A DNA stretch of 64,000 nt from Caprimulgus europaeus (taxonomy: Eukaryota; Chordata; Aves; Caprimulgiformes; Caprimulgidae), in assembly GCA_907165065.1 (NCBI GenBank), contig OU015538.1:19979165-20043164 (forward strand). The letters run 5' to 3'. How positions within the stretch are numbered: the first letter of the stretch is position 1; every line of letters starts with the position of its first letter. The position numbers and the translations under genes were made by a program. The notes below the pieces were generated by a model. It saw nothing but the letters and a program-made list of their open reading frames with translations, was not told the origin of the DNA and made no database searches. This document shows, in pieces, positions 49,463 through 60,818 of the stretch.

Positions 49463-49627
49463 AGCCAGGATGGGTGAGATGGGGCATGGCCCAGCTGCCC
49501 TGCTTCTGCCAGCTCGATGGCGTGTTTCCGTTCCAGCTTTTCATAGAGGAGCACGATACTTGATTTTGGCTGGTCATATTCTCGCAGTAGGATCTTCTGC
49601 AGGTATTTGCTGTTGAAATATTCTAAT
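49463..49627 (-). CDS. SLC9A2: SLC9A2 exon: proximal regulatory tail
   Basis: This exon encodes about 55 residues. It contains KYLQKILLREYDQPKSSIV and KLERKHAIELAEAG, matching human NHE2 KYLRKLLIRENQPKSSIV and KLEIKHAIEMAETG. The acceptor is aaatag, with a weak pyrimidine tract. The donor is CT followed by gtaagt. If the donor were ignored, the frame would stop at once, which supports this boundary. Confidence -1.
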
Positions 49628-49710
49628 CTATTTGAAAACAAGACGAATTTTAGCCTCCTCCCATGACTCCCCAGCACCTAAATGGACCTGAGCAAGCCAG
49701 CAGGTTCATA

Positions 49711-49860
49711 GTCACAGAATCACAGCATTGCCTAGATTAGACCTTTAAGCTCATGGAGTCCAACCATGAACCCAACACTGACCAGTCCCTGACTAGCCCA
49801 TGTCCCTCAGCACTGTGTCTACACAACTCTTCAGTCCCTTCAGGGATGGGGACTCCACCA
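49711..49860 (-). mobile_element. CR1 3' fragment
   Basis: It starts gtcacagaatcacagcattg and contains the dinner-plate core ccctcagcactgtgtctaca and ggatggggactccacc. It lies about 85 nt upstream of the acceptor at 49627, sense to the gene. Confidence -1.
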
Positions 49861-50853
49861 CTTTTACCCCATATTCCATTATATTCCATTACCCTCTTTC
49901 CAGAAATCAATGATCCAAAAGAAATCAACAATCCAGAAATCAATGATCCAAATCAATTATTCTTAATCATCCCTGCACTAAATGAGCTAAAAGATATTAA
50001 AACTTTTCCAAATACAATAAAAACTCCCCAAAGTGCCAGATTTATCATGCATTCTCAGTGCTACATATACATGCAGGAGCCTGAGGGGATGCAGCAGATT
50101 TAAACACTTCCAGATTCCCTCTTGAGTCATTTTCTTTCACTTTCTGCTCAAATGCAGCACAAGGTTTCAGAAAGATCTAGCAGGGATCAATTACTGATGC
50201 TCAAGTTTGGCTGTTAGTGGTTCATGCTCACAAGGAGCCAGGATGCTCCTCAGCAGCAGTGATTTCCATACCCTCTAGTGGCATTCCTAAGGAAATCCCT
50301 GCCAGCTGCATTTGAGAGTCCTCACGATGAAGTTACCTGCATCTCTGTCTGCACAGCCAAGGAATTAAACCTGGTAGATTGCTATTAATATATTTTATGG
50401 GTTTTGTATTTAAAAAAAACCCCAAAAACCAAACTCTATGTACAATCTACCAGTACTTCATGAAAATGGAGCACGTTGCTACAGAAATCTCAAGAGATCC
50501 TCTGCAATTTGTCAGTCCACAACAAGCAGTTGCCCCTCCAAGTGCTGCAAGATCCTATTTTTGGTGTTAATTGTGCACAGGTTGGGTTGGGATCCTCAGC
50601 TCCCGCATGGCCAGACAGGCAGGAGGGCATGGGCAGTGTCACTGTAGGCAGGGACAGGCTGAAGCTACACAAGCTGTGTGTTGTGCTGGCATGTCCCTTT
50701 GATTTCCAGCAGATTTCTTTGGACAAGAAGAGGCAAACACAACAGGAGAGGAGAAAGGAGTGTTTTTAGGGTGGAGTACAATATGTGACCTGCAAGTGGA
50801 GAAGCATCTTGAGATCCTGGTCTCACCTTGGACAAGGAGAACCTGCCCCTCTG

Positions 50854-51060
50854 TCACAGAATCCCAGAATGGTGTGGTTGGAAGGGACCTCAGGAGATCA
50901 TCCAGTCCAACCCCCCTGCCAAAGCAGGTTCCCTACACCAGGTCACACAGGAAAGCATCCAGGCAGGTTTTGAACATCTCCAGAGATGGAGACTCCACAA
51001 CCTCTCTGGGCAGCTTATTCCAGTGCTCCATCACCTGCCTTGTGCCACAAGGATGAACAA
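50854..51060 (-). mobile_element. CR1 3' fragment (third subfamily)
   Basis: It starts tcacagaatcccagaatggt, with catccagtccaacccccctg, aggaaagcatccaggcaggt and gggcagcttattccagtgct, typical of another CR1 lineage. It ends about 90 nt from the exon at 51148. Confidence -1.
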
Positions 51061-51147
51061 GGCTCAGCTGCCCACGGTGGAAGCCCAGGGAATAGAAACG
51101 AGCCTCATTTGTTTTTACTCCACAGTTGTATTTTCACAAATCCTTAC

Positions 51148-51218
51148 TTGTCTTTCCAGTAATACTGTCCCCAGTGTCCAGATATATCTTCAATGCCAGC
51201 CAGCAGATGATCCAAGAA
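51148..51218 (-). CDS. SLC9A2: SLC9A2 exon: CHP-binding helix
   Basis: This exon is 71 nt, encoding FLDHLLAGIEDISGHW and the following Gly-Gln-Tyr-Tyr-Trp-Lys-Asp. In NHE1 the matching stretch is the docking helix for calcineurin-B homologous protein, an obligatory subunit. Hydrophobic spacing (Phe, Leu, Leu, Ile, Ile, Trp) is kept. The donor is AA followed by gtaagg. Confidence -1.
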
Positions 51219-51599
51219 CTAAACAGAAGAGAGGATTTAGTTACACGCCGGTTGCACGTGGCGCATACGTGATGAACTCACTCAGCAAACAGCAAAAGCC
51301 AGCAGACAACACGGGAGATATTTCGAGCTCAGCACACAGCACTGGTAAACAAGAAGAGGGGATGTTGGGCTAATTCCCCACCCAGACATATCCCTCGGTT
51401 CTGGAGCACAATCAGAGCTTTGGCTGCTGGCTTGCAGGTCTGTGTGAGCAAAGAATTATCGCCGAGGGAGGTGGATCTGCTCTTTATGATGCGTACAGGA
51501 TGGCTGAGGGCTTGCATGCCCTGCACATTGGGTCTTGATAAGCAGGAAATGCTCATATTAAGGTTTTTGAGGACAATTTGTCTCAGTGTCTTCAGCATA

Positions 51600-51655
51600 T
51601 AGATGTAGATACCATCACATAGATGTAGATACCATCATATAGATGTAGATATCGT
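51600..51655. repeat. Three 20-21-nt tandem units next to CR1
   Basis: The unit catagatgtagataccat is repeated three times with small changes, ending directly at a CR1 3' terminus. Confidence -1.
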
Positions 51656-51818
51656 CATAGAATCACTTGGTTGTAAAGACCTTTGAGATCATCAAGTCCA
51701 ACTGCACCTGTCCACTGCTGAACCAGATCTCTGAGCACCTCATCTGCCTGTCTTTTAAATCCCTCCAGGGATGGGGACTCCACCACCTCCCTGGGCAGCC
51801 CTTTCCATTGCTTGATAA
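51656..51818 (-). mobile_element. CR1 3' fragment
   Basis: It starts catagaatcacttggttgta, contains catcaagtccaactgcacc and ggatggggactccaccacct, and is 5'-truncated after ccattgcttgata. Confidence -1.
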
Positions 51819-52857
51819 TGCACAAAAGATGCTTTGACTTGACTAACAAATGCTGCCTTCCCCCAGACACTTCCCACTAATTAATTAATTGGCCATATCA
51901 TGCCTTATACAAAAACATTATTATTGTCTAAAATTGCATTGACAATCCCAGACAGTTTGATTTTTCCACCCAGAAGTTAGATCTCTCTAATTTCCCAAAT
52001 TGTTTTCCACCCTACTGGCATCTCTAAACTGAGAGAAGCCTCAGCTCTACTGTGGGTCAGTGTCCATCCACACTCAGGTATCGATGTCCCTGGAGCTTCC
52101 TCAAGCTCTGATTTAAAAAAATAATAAGTTTTGTGGGTTCAGAGACAGAGAAATTGCAGATTTGTTCACTCATCCCTGCAGCCTGGTTCAGATTTAGAGT
52201 CCTTACATTGCTATGGTCTGAGGACCAGCAGATGACCCCCTCACCCCCAGCATTGACCATTGCTCTTGCAAGCAAGAATGTCCCAACTATGTGGATGGAG
52301 AAATAAATTTGAGGAAGAAAGTTGCTTCTGTATCCATGATTTCCAACTATCTGCATCGTTACCTGCTCTACTTAATTAGTACATGGCCATTCCAGCTCAC
52401 ATCTCCTAATAAACACGTTTCCAGAGACAATTTATTATTCAGAGACTAACAAAAGAAGAAAGTATTCTCTGTTCACGACAGGAAAAGACTCTTCAGCCCA
52501 TTGAACCGTTCTGTTAACCTGAGACAAAGCCCTGTAATGCAACCTCATTGTGAGGATGCCAAACAGGTTCTACAAATGTCCTTCAGACCTAATGTCTTTA
52601 TTCCAGTTACCCAACACGAAGACAAAACCATTCCTGAAGGAGTCATACCCACACAAACGTGACGGGGCATCAACCATGGGATTCAGGAGCACAGTTTTAC
52701 ATTGGATGCAGATGCAAATGCAAAGCCTCAGTGAGGTGTGCAGAATACCCTGCTTCTCATGGGCTTGACCTGCTCTCTGAAGAAGTCCTAACTGGGTAGG
52801 CCAATGTTTGGATGGTGAGACCAAGGTGAATTAAATTCCACATTTGGGTTATGGACC

Positions 52858-53011
52858 TAGAATCACAGAATCCCAAACTGGTTTGGGTTGGAAGAGACCT
52901 TAATAAAGCTCATCCAGTCCCAGCCCCCCTGCCATCAGCAGGGACACCTTCCATTAGACCAGGTTGCTCAAAGCCTCATCCAACCTGGCCAAGAACACTT
53001 CCAGGGAGGAG
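52858..53011 (-). mobile_element. CR1 3' fragment (second subfamily)
   Basis: It starts tagaatcacagaatcccaaa and contains ggtttgggttggaagagacc and agaccaggttgctcaaagcc. It is truncated after cttccagggagga. Confidence -1.
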
Positions 53012-53488
53012 GCACTTCAGTTGTTCCCTCCAAACTAGTGTTAACTTTACCCTCCCTTTTCTACATTTTTTTTTGCAAAAATACCCAAATTGGTGGGGGT
53101 GATGGGACAGGTGAACACATGGAAGATCCCAACCTTGGAAGCAACCAAGTCTCATTTTCTTTCTTCCATTCCAGAGAAGCAGAAAAGTTGGAGATAGGTT
53201 AGGGTATAAACTTTTGGGCAAGTGATTATCTTTTCCTGTCATGTTTGTGCACCACCTCATGCAACACCAGCCTGATTGAGTCTGTGGCTGCTACTCCAAA
53301 GCAATAACCCATGGTTAGGAAGCTCCATAGGACTTTAAACCTGGAGAGGGACAGACCTGCAGCAGATTCAGGTAAAACTGCAGGGCTGTAGAGTCCCTGG
53401 AGGCACACCACATTTCAGAAGGACCATACTGCTATCAGCAGAGCATCTTGGAAAGCTCTGGCCATGTGTTGGTGGATGTGTCACTTAC

Positions 53489-53578
53489 CCGGATATGGAT
53501 CTGCTCTCCCACTGTGGGAGCACTCTCTCTTTTCCTCTTGACAGCCAACAAGTCAACGAGAGGACGGATGGTCATTCC
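53489..53578 (-). CDS. SLC9A2: SLC9A2 exon: end of membrane domain, start of cytoplasmic tail
   Basis: This exon has exactly 30 codons in phase 0 at both ends. It encodes GMTIRPLVDLLAVKRKRES, then a variable linker and GEQIHIR. The first block is almost the NHE1 sequence and equals human NHE2 GITIRPLVEFLDVKR at most positions. Acceptor tgctgcag and donor CGG followed by gtaagt are both strong. Confidence -1.
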
Positions 53579-56500
53579 CTGCAGCACAACCACAAAAACA
53601 GAAATCAGCCTTTCTTTGCATCAAACCTTCTCAGTGGTACCTGCACTGGAACAAAAAACCACCAGCATGGGTATGAGCCACAGCTGCCTGGTTCTCTGCC
53701 AGGATTTGAGCTACCACCTCTCATCTGCTCTGGTTTATTAGCAAGATAATATCTGCAAAGCTTCAACAAGACTAGAAACTCTTGTTCTCCCAACTGTAAG
53801 CCAAACATTTTGTTTGCTTGTGGTAGCAGCCTGACAACAGGAGCCCACACACAGGTTTCAGGATGGGGGTAGGCATGGAGCGGGGGAATGCTCCACTCTC
53901 CTTATCCAGCATCCAAAGACCACAAAAGTCAACCAATAATTTCAAGGTCAAGCTTGTGGCTTGCTGTTGCTTGTAGCCTACCAGATGGAAAGGAGCTAGA
54001 AACGTTCAAAGTTCAAATGCCTGAAACCATGAGAGTTCTTGAGACTCCACAGCTCAGTCTCTGACAGCATTTCTCTTTGAGTATTATGAGTCACAGATCA
54101 TTACTCCAACGACCTTTGATGGCCAGCCAGTGGCTAAGTTTACTAATCCAAATATCCACCTGGTGGGAAGGGCCAAGGGAAGAGTTTTAATGTCCTTTAA
54201 GCCTCGTGGGAGAACTTCTAAAATGCTTCTGTGGTGCATTTCTTAGTCTGGCTTCAATATGAAATGACTTTTCTAGGACATGTTTACAGCACAAATGATG
54301 GAGTAGTTGACGTTGATGACTTCTGAATGTCACAACTGCTGGCACGGAGGAGAGCTGAACACATTTTTAATTGCAGAAACAATTAATGTGTCATTTTAAT
54401 AGCTAATAGCAATAAAAAATGCATCACTAACCAGGGTAAATAACATAAAACTCACCAATTCAGAAAGAGCAGATACTACAAAAATTAAGTAGTGACTGTG
54501 CACTTGGGTCTCTGGCCTTCGCTGGACATTCAGCTGCATTTGTTTTCATTTCAAAGTGGCTTTTTGGAGTTTTTTGACCAGGACTCCCAAGTTTAGAAGC
54601 ACCTACATTCCTTTGGCCCTTCCTGACCTTGGGAGCACTATGGGAATCCCATGTGGTGTCATTTCACAACACACCTGTAGGTCACCTGTGATGCTCCTCC
54701 ACCCACCAGGGATAACTCATTTGAAGTGCATCACCCAATGCTGACAGCTCCACCATGGCTCTCAAAGTTTTTCTATTGCCAACAATCCAGTAGCTACATG
54801 GGTCAGTGTAGGCAGCAAACAAAAAAATCACAAATAAAAGCAGAAAAACACCAAAAAACCCAACCCTCTTCATAATGACTATATTTGCTAACAACTTCAT
54901 GGAAGAGCTCAGAGGCCAAGAGGCTGAACTTCAAATGGAGAACGTGGGATTTCATTTTTAAACTGCACTAAAAGGCAGAACAATGAAGGCTTTTTGTGAC
55001 ATTCCAGACAAGCCCACAGCTCCTTGGAGAACCTTCTGGTCTATGTGGCTTCCATCCAGGCCTGACTGGGAGCGCTGAGGACTTGACAATTGCTCAGTCA
55101 ACCTTCTCAAAATTATTAACCAGGATTGTTGTGGGAAGAGCCTTGTGCAACTGAGTGAGAAAGGCCAGAAGAGATGAGTTTCCTGGGTGGTTATGCTCTG
55201 GTAGAGTCACGTATGGACAAGCCCAACTGCTCACACGCTGGTTACCACTCTGCGAAGCATGAGGCTCTCCAGACAGCATGGTTAGGTTTTCCAAAGAAAT
55301 GAAGTGGGTTTGTGCTCCTCAATCCTGCCCCCATCAATGTGCCTGACAGCAGTGCCACCAGCTTCAGAAGCTGCAGGACACATTTGCAAACCCAGGTTTC
55401 TGAAGGTTCATCTTCATACCCACTTCTGTTATTTTTACCTGTTTTCTGTGCTGAGCTACAGCAATATCTTCCTGGTTCAGCTTTTAAGCAATTTGACTTC
55501 CCTCCACCCCTTCTCGTGGTGGCCTCAGCTACACAACGCTGCAGGTATCTGGAGCCTGAGCAAAGTCTGTCTGCATAGATGTGATGTTGCTGCTGAATGG
55601 CTGAAGGTCAAGGGGTCACCCCATTGACACGTACCCACGGGGGGACCCTGTTTAACTCTCACCCTTTAGCACGGAGATGACATCACCAGTTGAGCGTTGA
55701 GGTTACACAAAAGCCCTTTTCCCAGTCCTGGGAAGGATTTCCCCAAAGCTTTGGCAGAATGGAGCTGCTGCCTTAGAACGACCTTTGTCTGAGACTCAAG
55801 AGTGTCTCTGCATGAGCGGACGTGCCCAGTGACCGCATCTTTTCAATTCCTGACCCACATTTGCATCTTAAAACTCGTCAACCTCCACCTAACCACGCTT
55901 CCCCCCACCCCTGGCCCCTGCTCTCTCCTTTCAGTCCCAAACCTGTGCCTGGTCCAGCTGCCCTGCAGGACTCAGCTCTGAGCCCATCAGCACATCACGT
56001 TTGTTGACCATTTTTTCAGCTCATGGTGTGGATTACATGGATGTGAGGAAGTAGAGTCAACCCCAACCATTCTCATTGCCCAAGTGCCCAACACCCACAC
56101 TGGAGGGGTTCCAGGAGGCCAAGTGGAAGGAATTTGCTCTCACAGGGTGATGCTCAGCCTTGGGGCCACTGGGCTGCTGTCACTGTGCCCTATCATCTCC
56201 CAAAGCCCCAGCAGCTGCTCTGCTCCCTCCATCCGAGGGCAGGAGAAGGGCAGCCCAGGGTCAGCAGCTCTGCATGGAGCTCATGTGCTTGGGCTGAGGA
56301 TATTTCTACACAGTATCACTCCCAGACCCCCACCTCGTTCACTTCAGCCCTGTGTAGACCCACTCTTAACTTTTTGGGATAGAACACACCAAGTAGACAT
56401 CAGCCCTACTCACATCAGGACCAGACAACCCCAATTTTTCCACCACATCCTCCTTCAAATGTGGCAGCCTTTGCCAGGTGAATTAAAAGTTGGATTTCAG

Positions 56501-56747
56501 GGAAAGCCCAAAAGGAGCTTCATCCTGTGGGACCTGCTGGGCAAAGAAGAGCAGGGAGACCCATCCAAGGTCTCCATCCCACCGAAGGCTGCAGGAAGGT
56601 CTTTACCACTAGATGTCACAGCAATGCCGAGAGCTGCTGCCTGCTCCTCCCCAGCCGGGCTGCCCTGGCCCTGGAGCACAACAGCTCCGCACGACCAGCG
56701 CCTGCGGGACAGCAAACACCCGCAAACACCCGCAGCAGAAACCGTCC

Positions 56748-57145
56748 GGAAAGGGGGGGGGGGGAAAGAGGGGGGGAAAGGGGGGGGGGAAGAAGGGGGG
56801 AAAGAAGGGGGGAAAAAGGGGGGAAAAAAGGGGGGGGGAAGGGGGGGGAAGGGGGGGGAAAAGGGGGGGGAAAAGGGGGGGAAAAGGGGGGGGGAAAAGG
56901 GGGGGGGAAAGGGGGGGGAAAGGGGGGGGAAAGGGGGGGGGAAAGGGGGGGGGAAAGGGGGGGGGGAAAGGAGGGGGAAAGGGGGGGGAAAGGGGGGGGG
57001 GGAAAGGGGGGAAAAGGGGGGGAAAAGGGGGGGAAAAGGGGGGGGAAAGGGGGGGAAGGGGGGGAAGGGGGGGGAAGGGGGGGGAAGGGGGGGAAGGGGG
57101 GGAGAAAAGGGGGGGAGAAAAGGGGGGGAGAAAAGGGGGGGGAGA
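56748..57145 (+). repeat. 398-nt pure purine array of G-runs
   Basis: Runs of six or more G, usually seven to nine, alternate with AAA, AA, AAAA or GAAAA spacers, and no pyrimidine occurs on the plus strand. More than 30 G-runs are present, far beyond the four needed for a quadruplex. The plus strand is the template for the exchanger gene, so the transcript is C/U-rich here. Gly/Lys-rich and Pro/Phe-rich chance frames (up to 370 codons) are not genes. Confidence -1.
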
Positions 57146-57315
57146 TTAAAAGAGAGAAAAGAGAGAAAAGAGAAAAAAGAAAATAAAAAAGAATAAAAGG
57201 AAGAGATAAGAGAGAGGAAAGAGGAGGAAAGAAAAAATATTTTAAAAGAGGAAAAAAGAGAAAAAAAGAGGGGAAAAAAGAAAAATAAAGAGAAAAAAGA
57301 GAGAAAAGAAAAGGT
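57146..57315 (+). repeat. A-rich purine stretch after the G-array
   Basis: It consists of irregular GAGAAAAGAGAAAA and GAAAAAAGA units with a few T. It probably shares its origin with the adjoining G-array. Confidence -1.
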
Positions 57316-57520
57316 GCATTGGTACTTTAAACCCAGTACCTCAGAGCAACCAGTGCTGTGAGGATCCACCTCCCTTTCCTACCCTGGCAGTGGGGAGCTG
57401 ACATGGTCACAGCCCTCAAGTGATGTGGGCAGGTTGCACTGGCTTGCAGAGGATTTTTCCACTGGGTAGGAAACAACCCAAGAATCACAAGGGCAGAAAG
57501 AGAAAGCAGGAAGCAACAGG

Positions 57521-57583
57521 GCACATTTGATTTATTTGCCTCTAATTTTTCTTTTATAACAGAGGCAAATAAATCAAATGTGC
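57521..57583. repeat. Perfect 23-bp hairpin
   Basis: The left arm (57521-57543, starting gcacatttgatttatttgcc) is the exact reverse complement of the right arm (57561-57583), with a 17-nt loop. A diverged direct copy of part of the left arm and loop (tttatttgcttctgattttc) follows at 57594-57625. Confidence -1.
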
Positions 57584-58478
57584 TAGGACTTTTTTATTTG
57601 CTTCTGATTTTCCTTGCTTTTATAAAAAAATAACACATGCCATTTTTTTCTTCCAGTGGGAGAGTTAAAGCCATCCCCTTCATGCTGTGTCATCATAAAA
57701 TAACTGCAGCTGCTTTGCTGCATGAATATGAAAACATCTCAAACCTATATACAAAATATTTTGCTAAACAACTAATGATGGTGGTTGCTTCATCTGTTGG
57801 GTGCCCCAACAAAATGGAACTCATTCTCAGGAAATGTTAAAAATCACTCCTTTAAAATTAGGTCCCTTTAAATTGTCTCACTTGTGAACTACCAAAACTG
57901 AGGTGAGTAAACCATAAACCTCTTTTAAAATGCTTGCTGCCCATGTTCAGTGAGTTTGGAGCATCTCCAGTATCTTCTCACCTTTGGGATCAGGAAAACT
58001 GACCTTTGTTACTGCCTGGCTCAGGTAGAATTGCATTTCATGACCAGGCCTACAACAACAAGTGGTTCTTACCTTCCTCCAACACCAAACTAGTTGTAGA
58101 GGTTGATTCATGTTGGCTTTGCCCTCACATGAAACATGTAACAGCACTACTTCAGAGAGAAAAAACTATGCCAGCATCCTTCTTCACAACTGCCACCACT
58201 GCTACCCAAATAAAGATGGACTAAAGATGGGACAAGTTCTCATGGAAAATGCTGCAGCACATGTTGGAAGTCAACCTCAAGAACATGGTGACACATTCTC
58301 AGACCTTCTGCCTCTATGAAGAATAATTTTACGTTTTCTTGTGTCTAACTACTTGATGAAGGGAAAGTTTTAATGCCTGGTAAATCCTTGTATCCATCTA
58401 ATGGCTCTTTGTCTGGGAAAACAGATGATGGCCAGCACACCTGCTGCTGATATCCTTTAGTACCGAGAGCTTTGGTAC

Positions 58479-58675
58479 CTGTACGAACACGGTGAAGAGG
58501 ATGACAACAGTTGTTGCTGCGATGAAGAGCTTCTTTCTGTGAAAATCAGGAAGCAGGAAAACTAAAGAGAAACAGATGGCTCCTCGGAGCCCCCCGTAGG
58601 CGATAATGAATTGGTCTTTGCTGGTGATGGTGTTCACGTGGAATCTGTTCACAAAGAAAGTCAGCACCAGGACCC
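58479..58675 (-). CDS. SLC9A2: SLC9A2 exon: YGGLRGA pH-sensing segment
   Basis: This exon encodes 65 residues from [11 protein letters not shown] to [10 protein letters not shown]. It includes [20 protein letters not shown], the most conserved transport-domain block; the Arg and Gly pair are tied to pH sensing in NHE1. The following loop, [11 protein letters not shown], is about two residues shorter than the human NHE2 loop that I recall (LLPAAVFPRKKLF). The donor is CAG followed by gtacca. Confidence -1.
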
Positions 58676-60818
58676 CTGAAAAGCAGGAGAGAAGATGAGA
58701 GCACATCAAACAAAAAGATAAATTTGATAAAACTCATTATTGTAGGATATATTTTACAGTAAAACATCACTGAATTTGTAAACACCAACCATGAGGAACT
58801 GGCCAGGGCTCAAGGGGGGATATTCCCAATATGCCACTGCAGAAGAGCTTTTCTTCTAGCCTGGTCCAACAGGTTTGCATTCAATTTGTCCAGATAAAAA
58901 TTAATCCCTGACACATTTCTGACTTGGGGGATTACAAACACCATTGACTGGCCACAGTTCTAGGGGCTTTGTACAACTATGAAGTTTTAGAGAGGTCATC
59001 TTGCAGCAGATTCTCTTGGTTTTTTTTAATTCAGCCCTGTGCTTATCACCATCCAGCTGGAAAACCAGAGTTTCCTTCAGAAGGACACTAAACTCTGCAG
59101 GGGATTTTAGTGTCACTCCACTCCCATGACCAGGGATGCCCAGAACATACCATTTACCTGGTGAATCACCACTAAACATCAGCTAAAGCTGATCAAACAC
59201 TAACAACTGGCAGCAGAGGAAGTAGCAACATCTTTATTTTGATGGTACTTGAAGTTTTTATAGCAATTCTATGGTCATGTGCCAGCTGAAACTTTACATC
59301 ACCTGCTATAATGATACTGAGCCAGATTCTGAGAACTGAAATATTCATTTATTGATTCTAATTGGTGAGAACCAATGTATAATCTAAGCAATTCAATTAA
59401 TCACCTTTGTAGCCTCCACTTGGCATGTCTGAGCAGCTAATAAAGCCCATTCTGCTCTGTCTTGCTAACCATGGCCTATCCTATTTAAGCAATTTCTTCA
59501 GGTGTCTATCAAATTGGAGTTCACTCCATTGGACACAGTGGTTTGTAAACATGAAATCCCCTTGAATGTTTTTTTAGCTCTCAGATTCTTTCCCAAAATG
59601 TGTGCTCCATGATATCTGCAGAGACAGTTAATATAGAAACACATCCAGAAATGAGAAGGTAGCACTCTGCACTCGGAACGGCTGGAGTCACTGCCCACTG
59701 GAAGAGGCAACGGAGAACCAGCTTCTCTGAACACCAAATCAGAGCAAGATACACCCTGGGGACAAGGGTACAGCAGTGCAGTTATTTTTCTGGTCATTCA
59801 CAAGGCATAAAAATGTAATCCCAGACTATTCTGGGACCAGGACTTGGGTTTTCATTGGAACTGATCTCAAAACCATCTTTAGCCACAATGATCAGGAAAT
59901 GTTCTCATGCATAACCCTCTTCCTCCTGTAATCACCAAGTCTTGGTCACTTTTTTACTGTGAGGTGGGTCAAACACTGAAATAGTGTTTCCCAGGGAGGT
60001 TGTAGAGTCTCCATCCATGGAAATAATCAAAAGTTATCTGGACATCCTGCCTTAGTTGATCCTGCTTGAGCAGGGGGTTGGACCAGATGGTCTCAAGGGG
60101 TCCCTGTCAACCTCAGCAATCCCCTGATTCTGTGAAATTCTGTCAGTCCCAGTCCTTATCTGAAGCTCTTGAGTAGGAGCAGAAGCACCCTCACATTTCT
60201 TGCCTTTTGCTTCCATTTTAGGTCCCAATTCTCATCTACCCAGAATTAAGCCAGGTAAAGCAGAGTAGCATCTCCAGGGTTGGCTGTTGGAAGGTTCCTC
60301 CAGCTTCCCACTGGAGGATGCTGCTGTACACAAACTTGTTATGAATTAAAGCCCCTAAATCTCTGCAATTCAGAACGTGCAGACAGGGGCTCCATGCTTT
60401 CACGTGGCCCTCTGATCCCAGGCTACCCACTTACAACCTCTCTCATGCCACGAAGGTACCAAGGGACTAAGACACTCTGAAATGGAAGAGGAGATCTTGG
60501 TAACCAAAGGAGGTTCCAAGACAGAGGTATCAATAAAACAGATGTCATGAGACTTTCTCAGACCAGTGCTGCCCATGGTGAGTGTACAGAGCAGGGAATT
60601 GCAGTAAGACCCCAGACTTGATTTTGCACCAGACTTCAGTGCTGGAGGTGGAAGGGGAGCATCACCCGGTGTGTCCTTGTGTTCATATCTGTGCTGACCA
60701 CACGTACAGAGGGAGCAGGAAGGATGATGGTGGAGGCAGGAGCATTCTCTTATTTAATGGAATCACTTTTTTTTTTCACTCCCATGAACAAATAAATGAA
60801 TCTGTAATTTCCCCATAC
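58676..60818 (-). other. 2.1-kb exchanger intron
   Basis: The only recognisable element is the CR1 tail at 59948. There is no other exon, RNA gene or repeat array. Confidence -1.
59948..60137 (+). mobile_element. CR1 3' fragment (third subfamily)
   Basis: It contains tttactgtgaggtgggtcaa, gggaggttgtagagtctcca, gggggttggaccagatggtc and the terminal cccctgattctgtgaaattc. Antisense to the exchanger gene. Confidence -1.

Larger units (their letters stand above)
53579..58478 (-). other. 4.9-kb exchanger intron with purine array and hairpin
   Basis: This intron holds the G-rich purine tract (56748-57145), the A-rich purine stretch that follows it to about 57315, and the hairpin at 57521. The rest is unique sequence without exons or transposons that I recognise. 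Confidence -1.

Noticed and set aside
56084-57369. Gly/Lys-rich 370-codon and Pro/Phe-rich 290-codon frames
   Set aside because: They arise from the G-run purine array. A repeat without stop codons in several frames gives long frames automatically.
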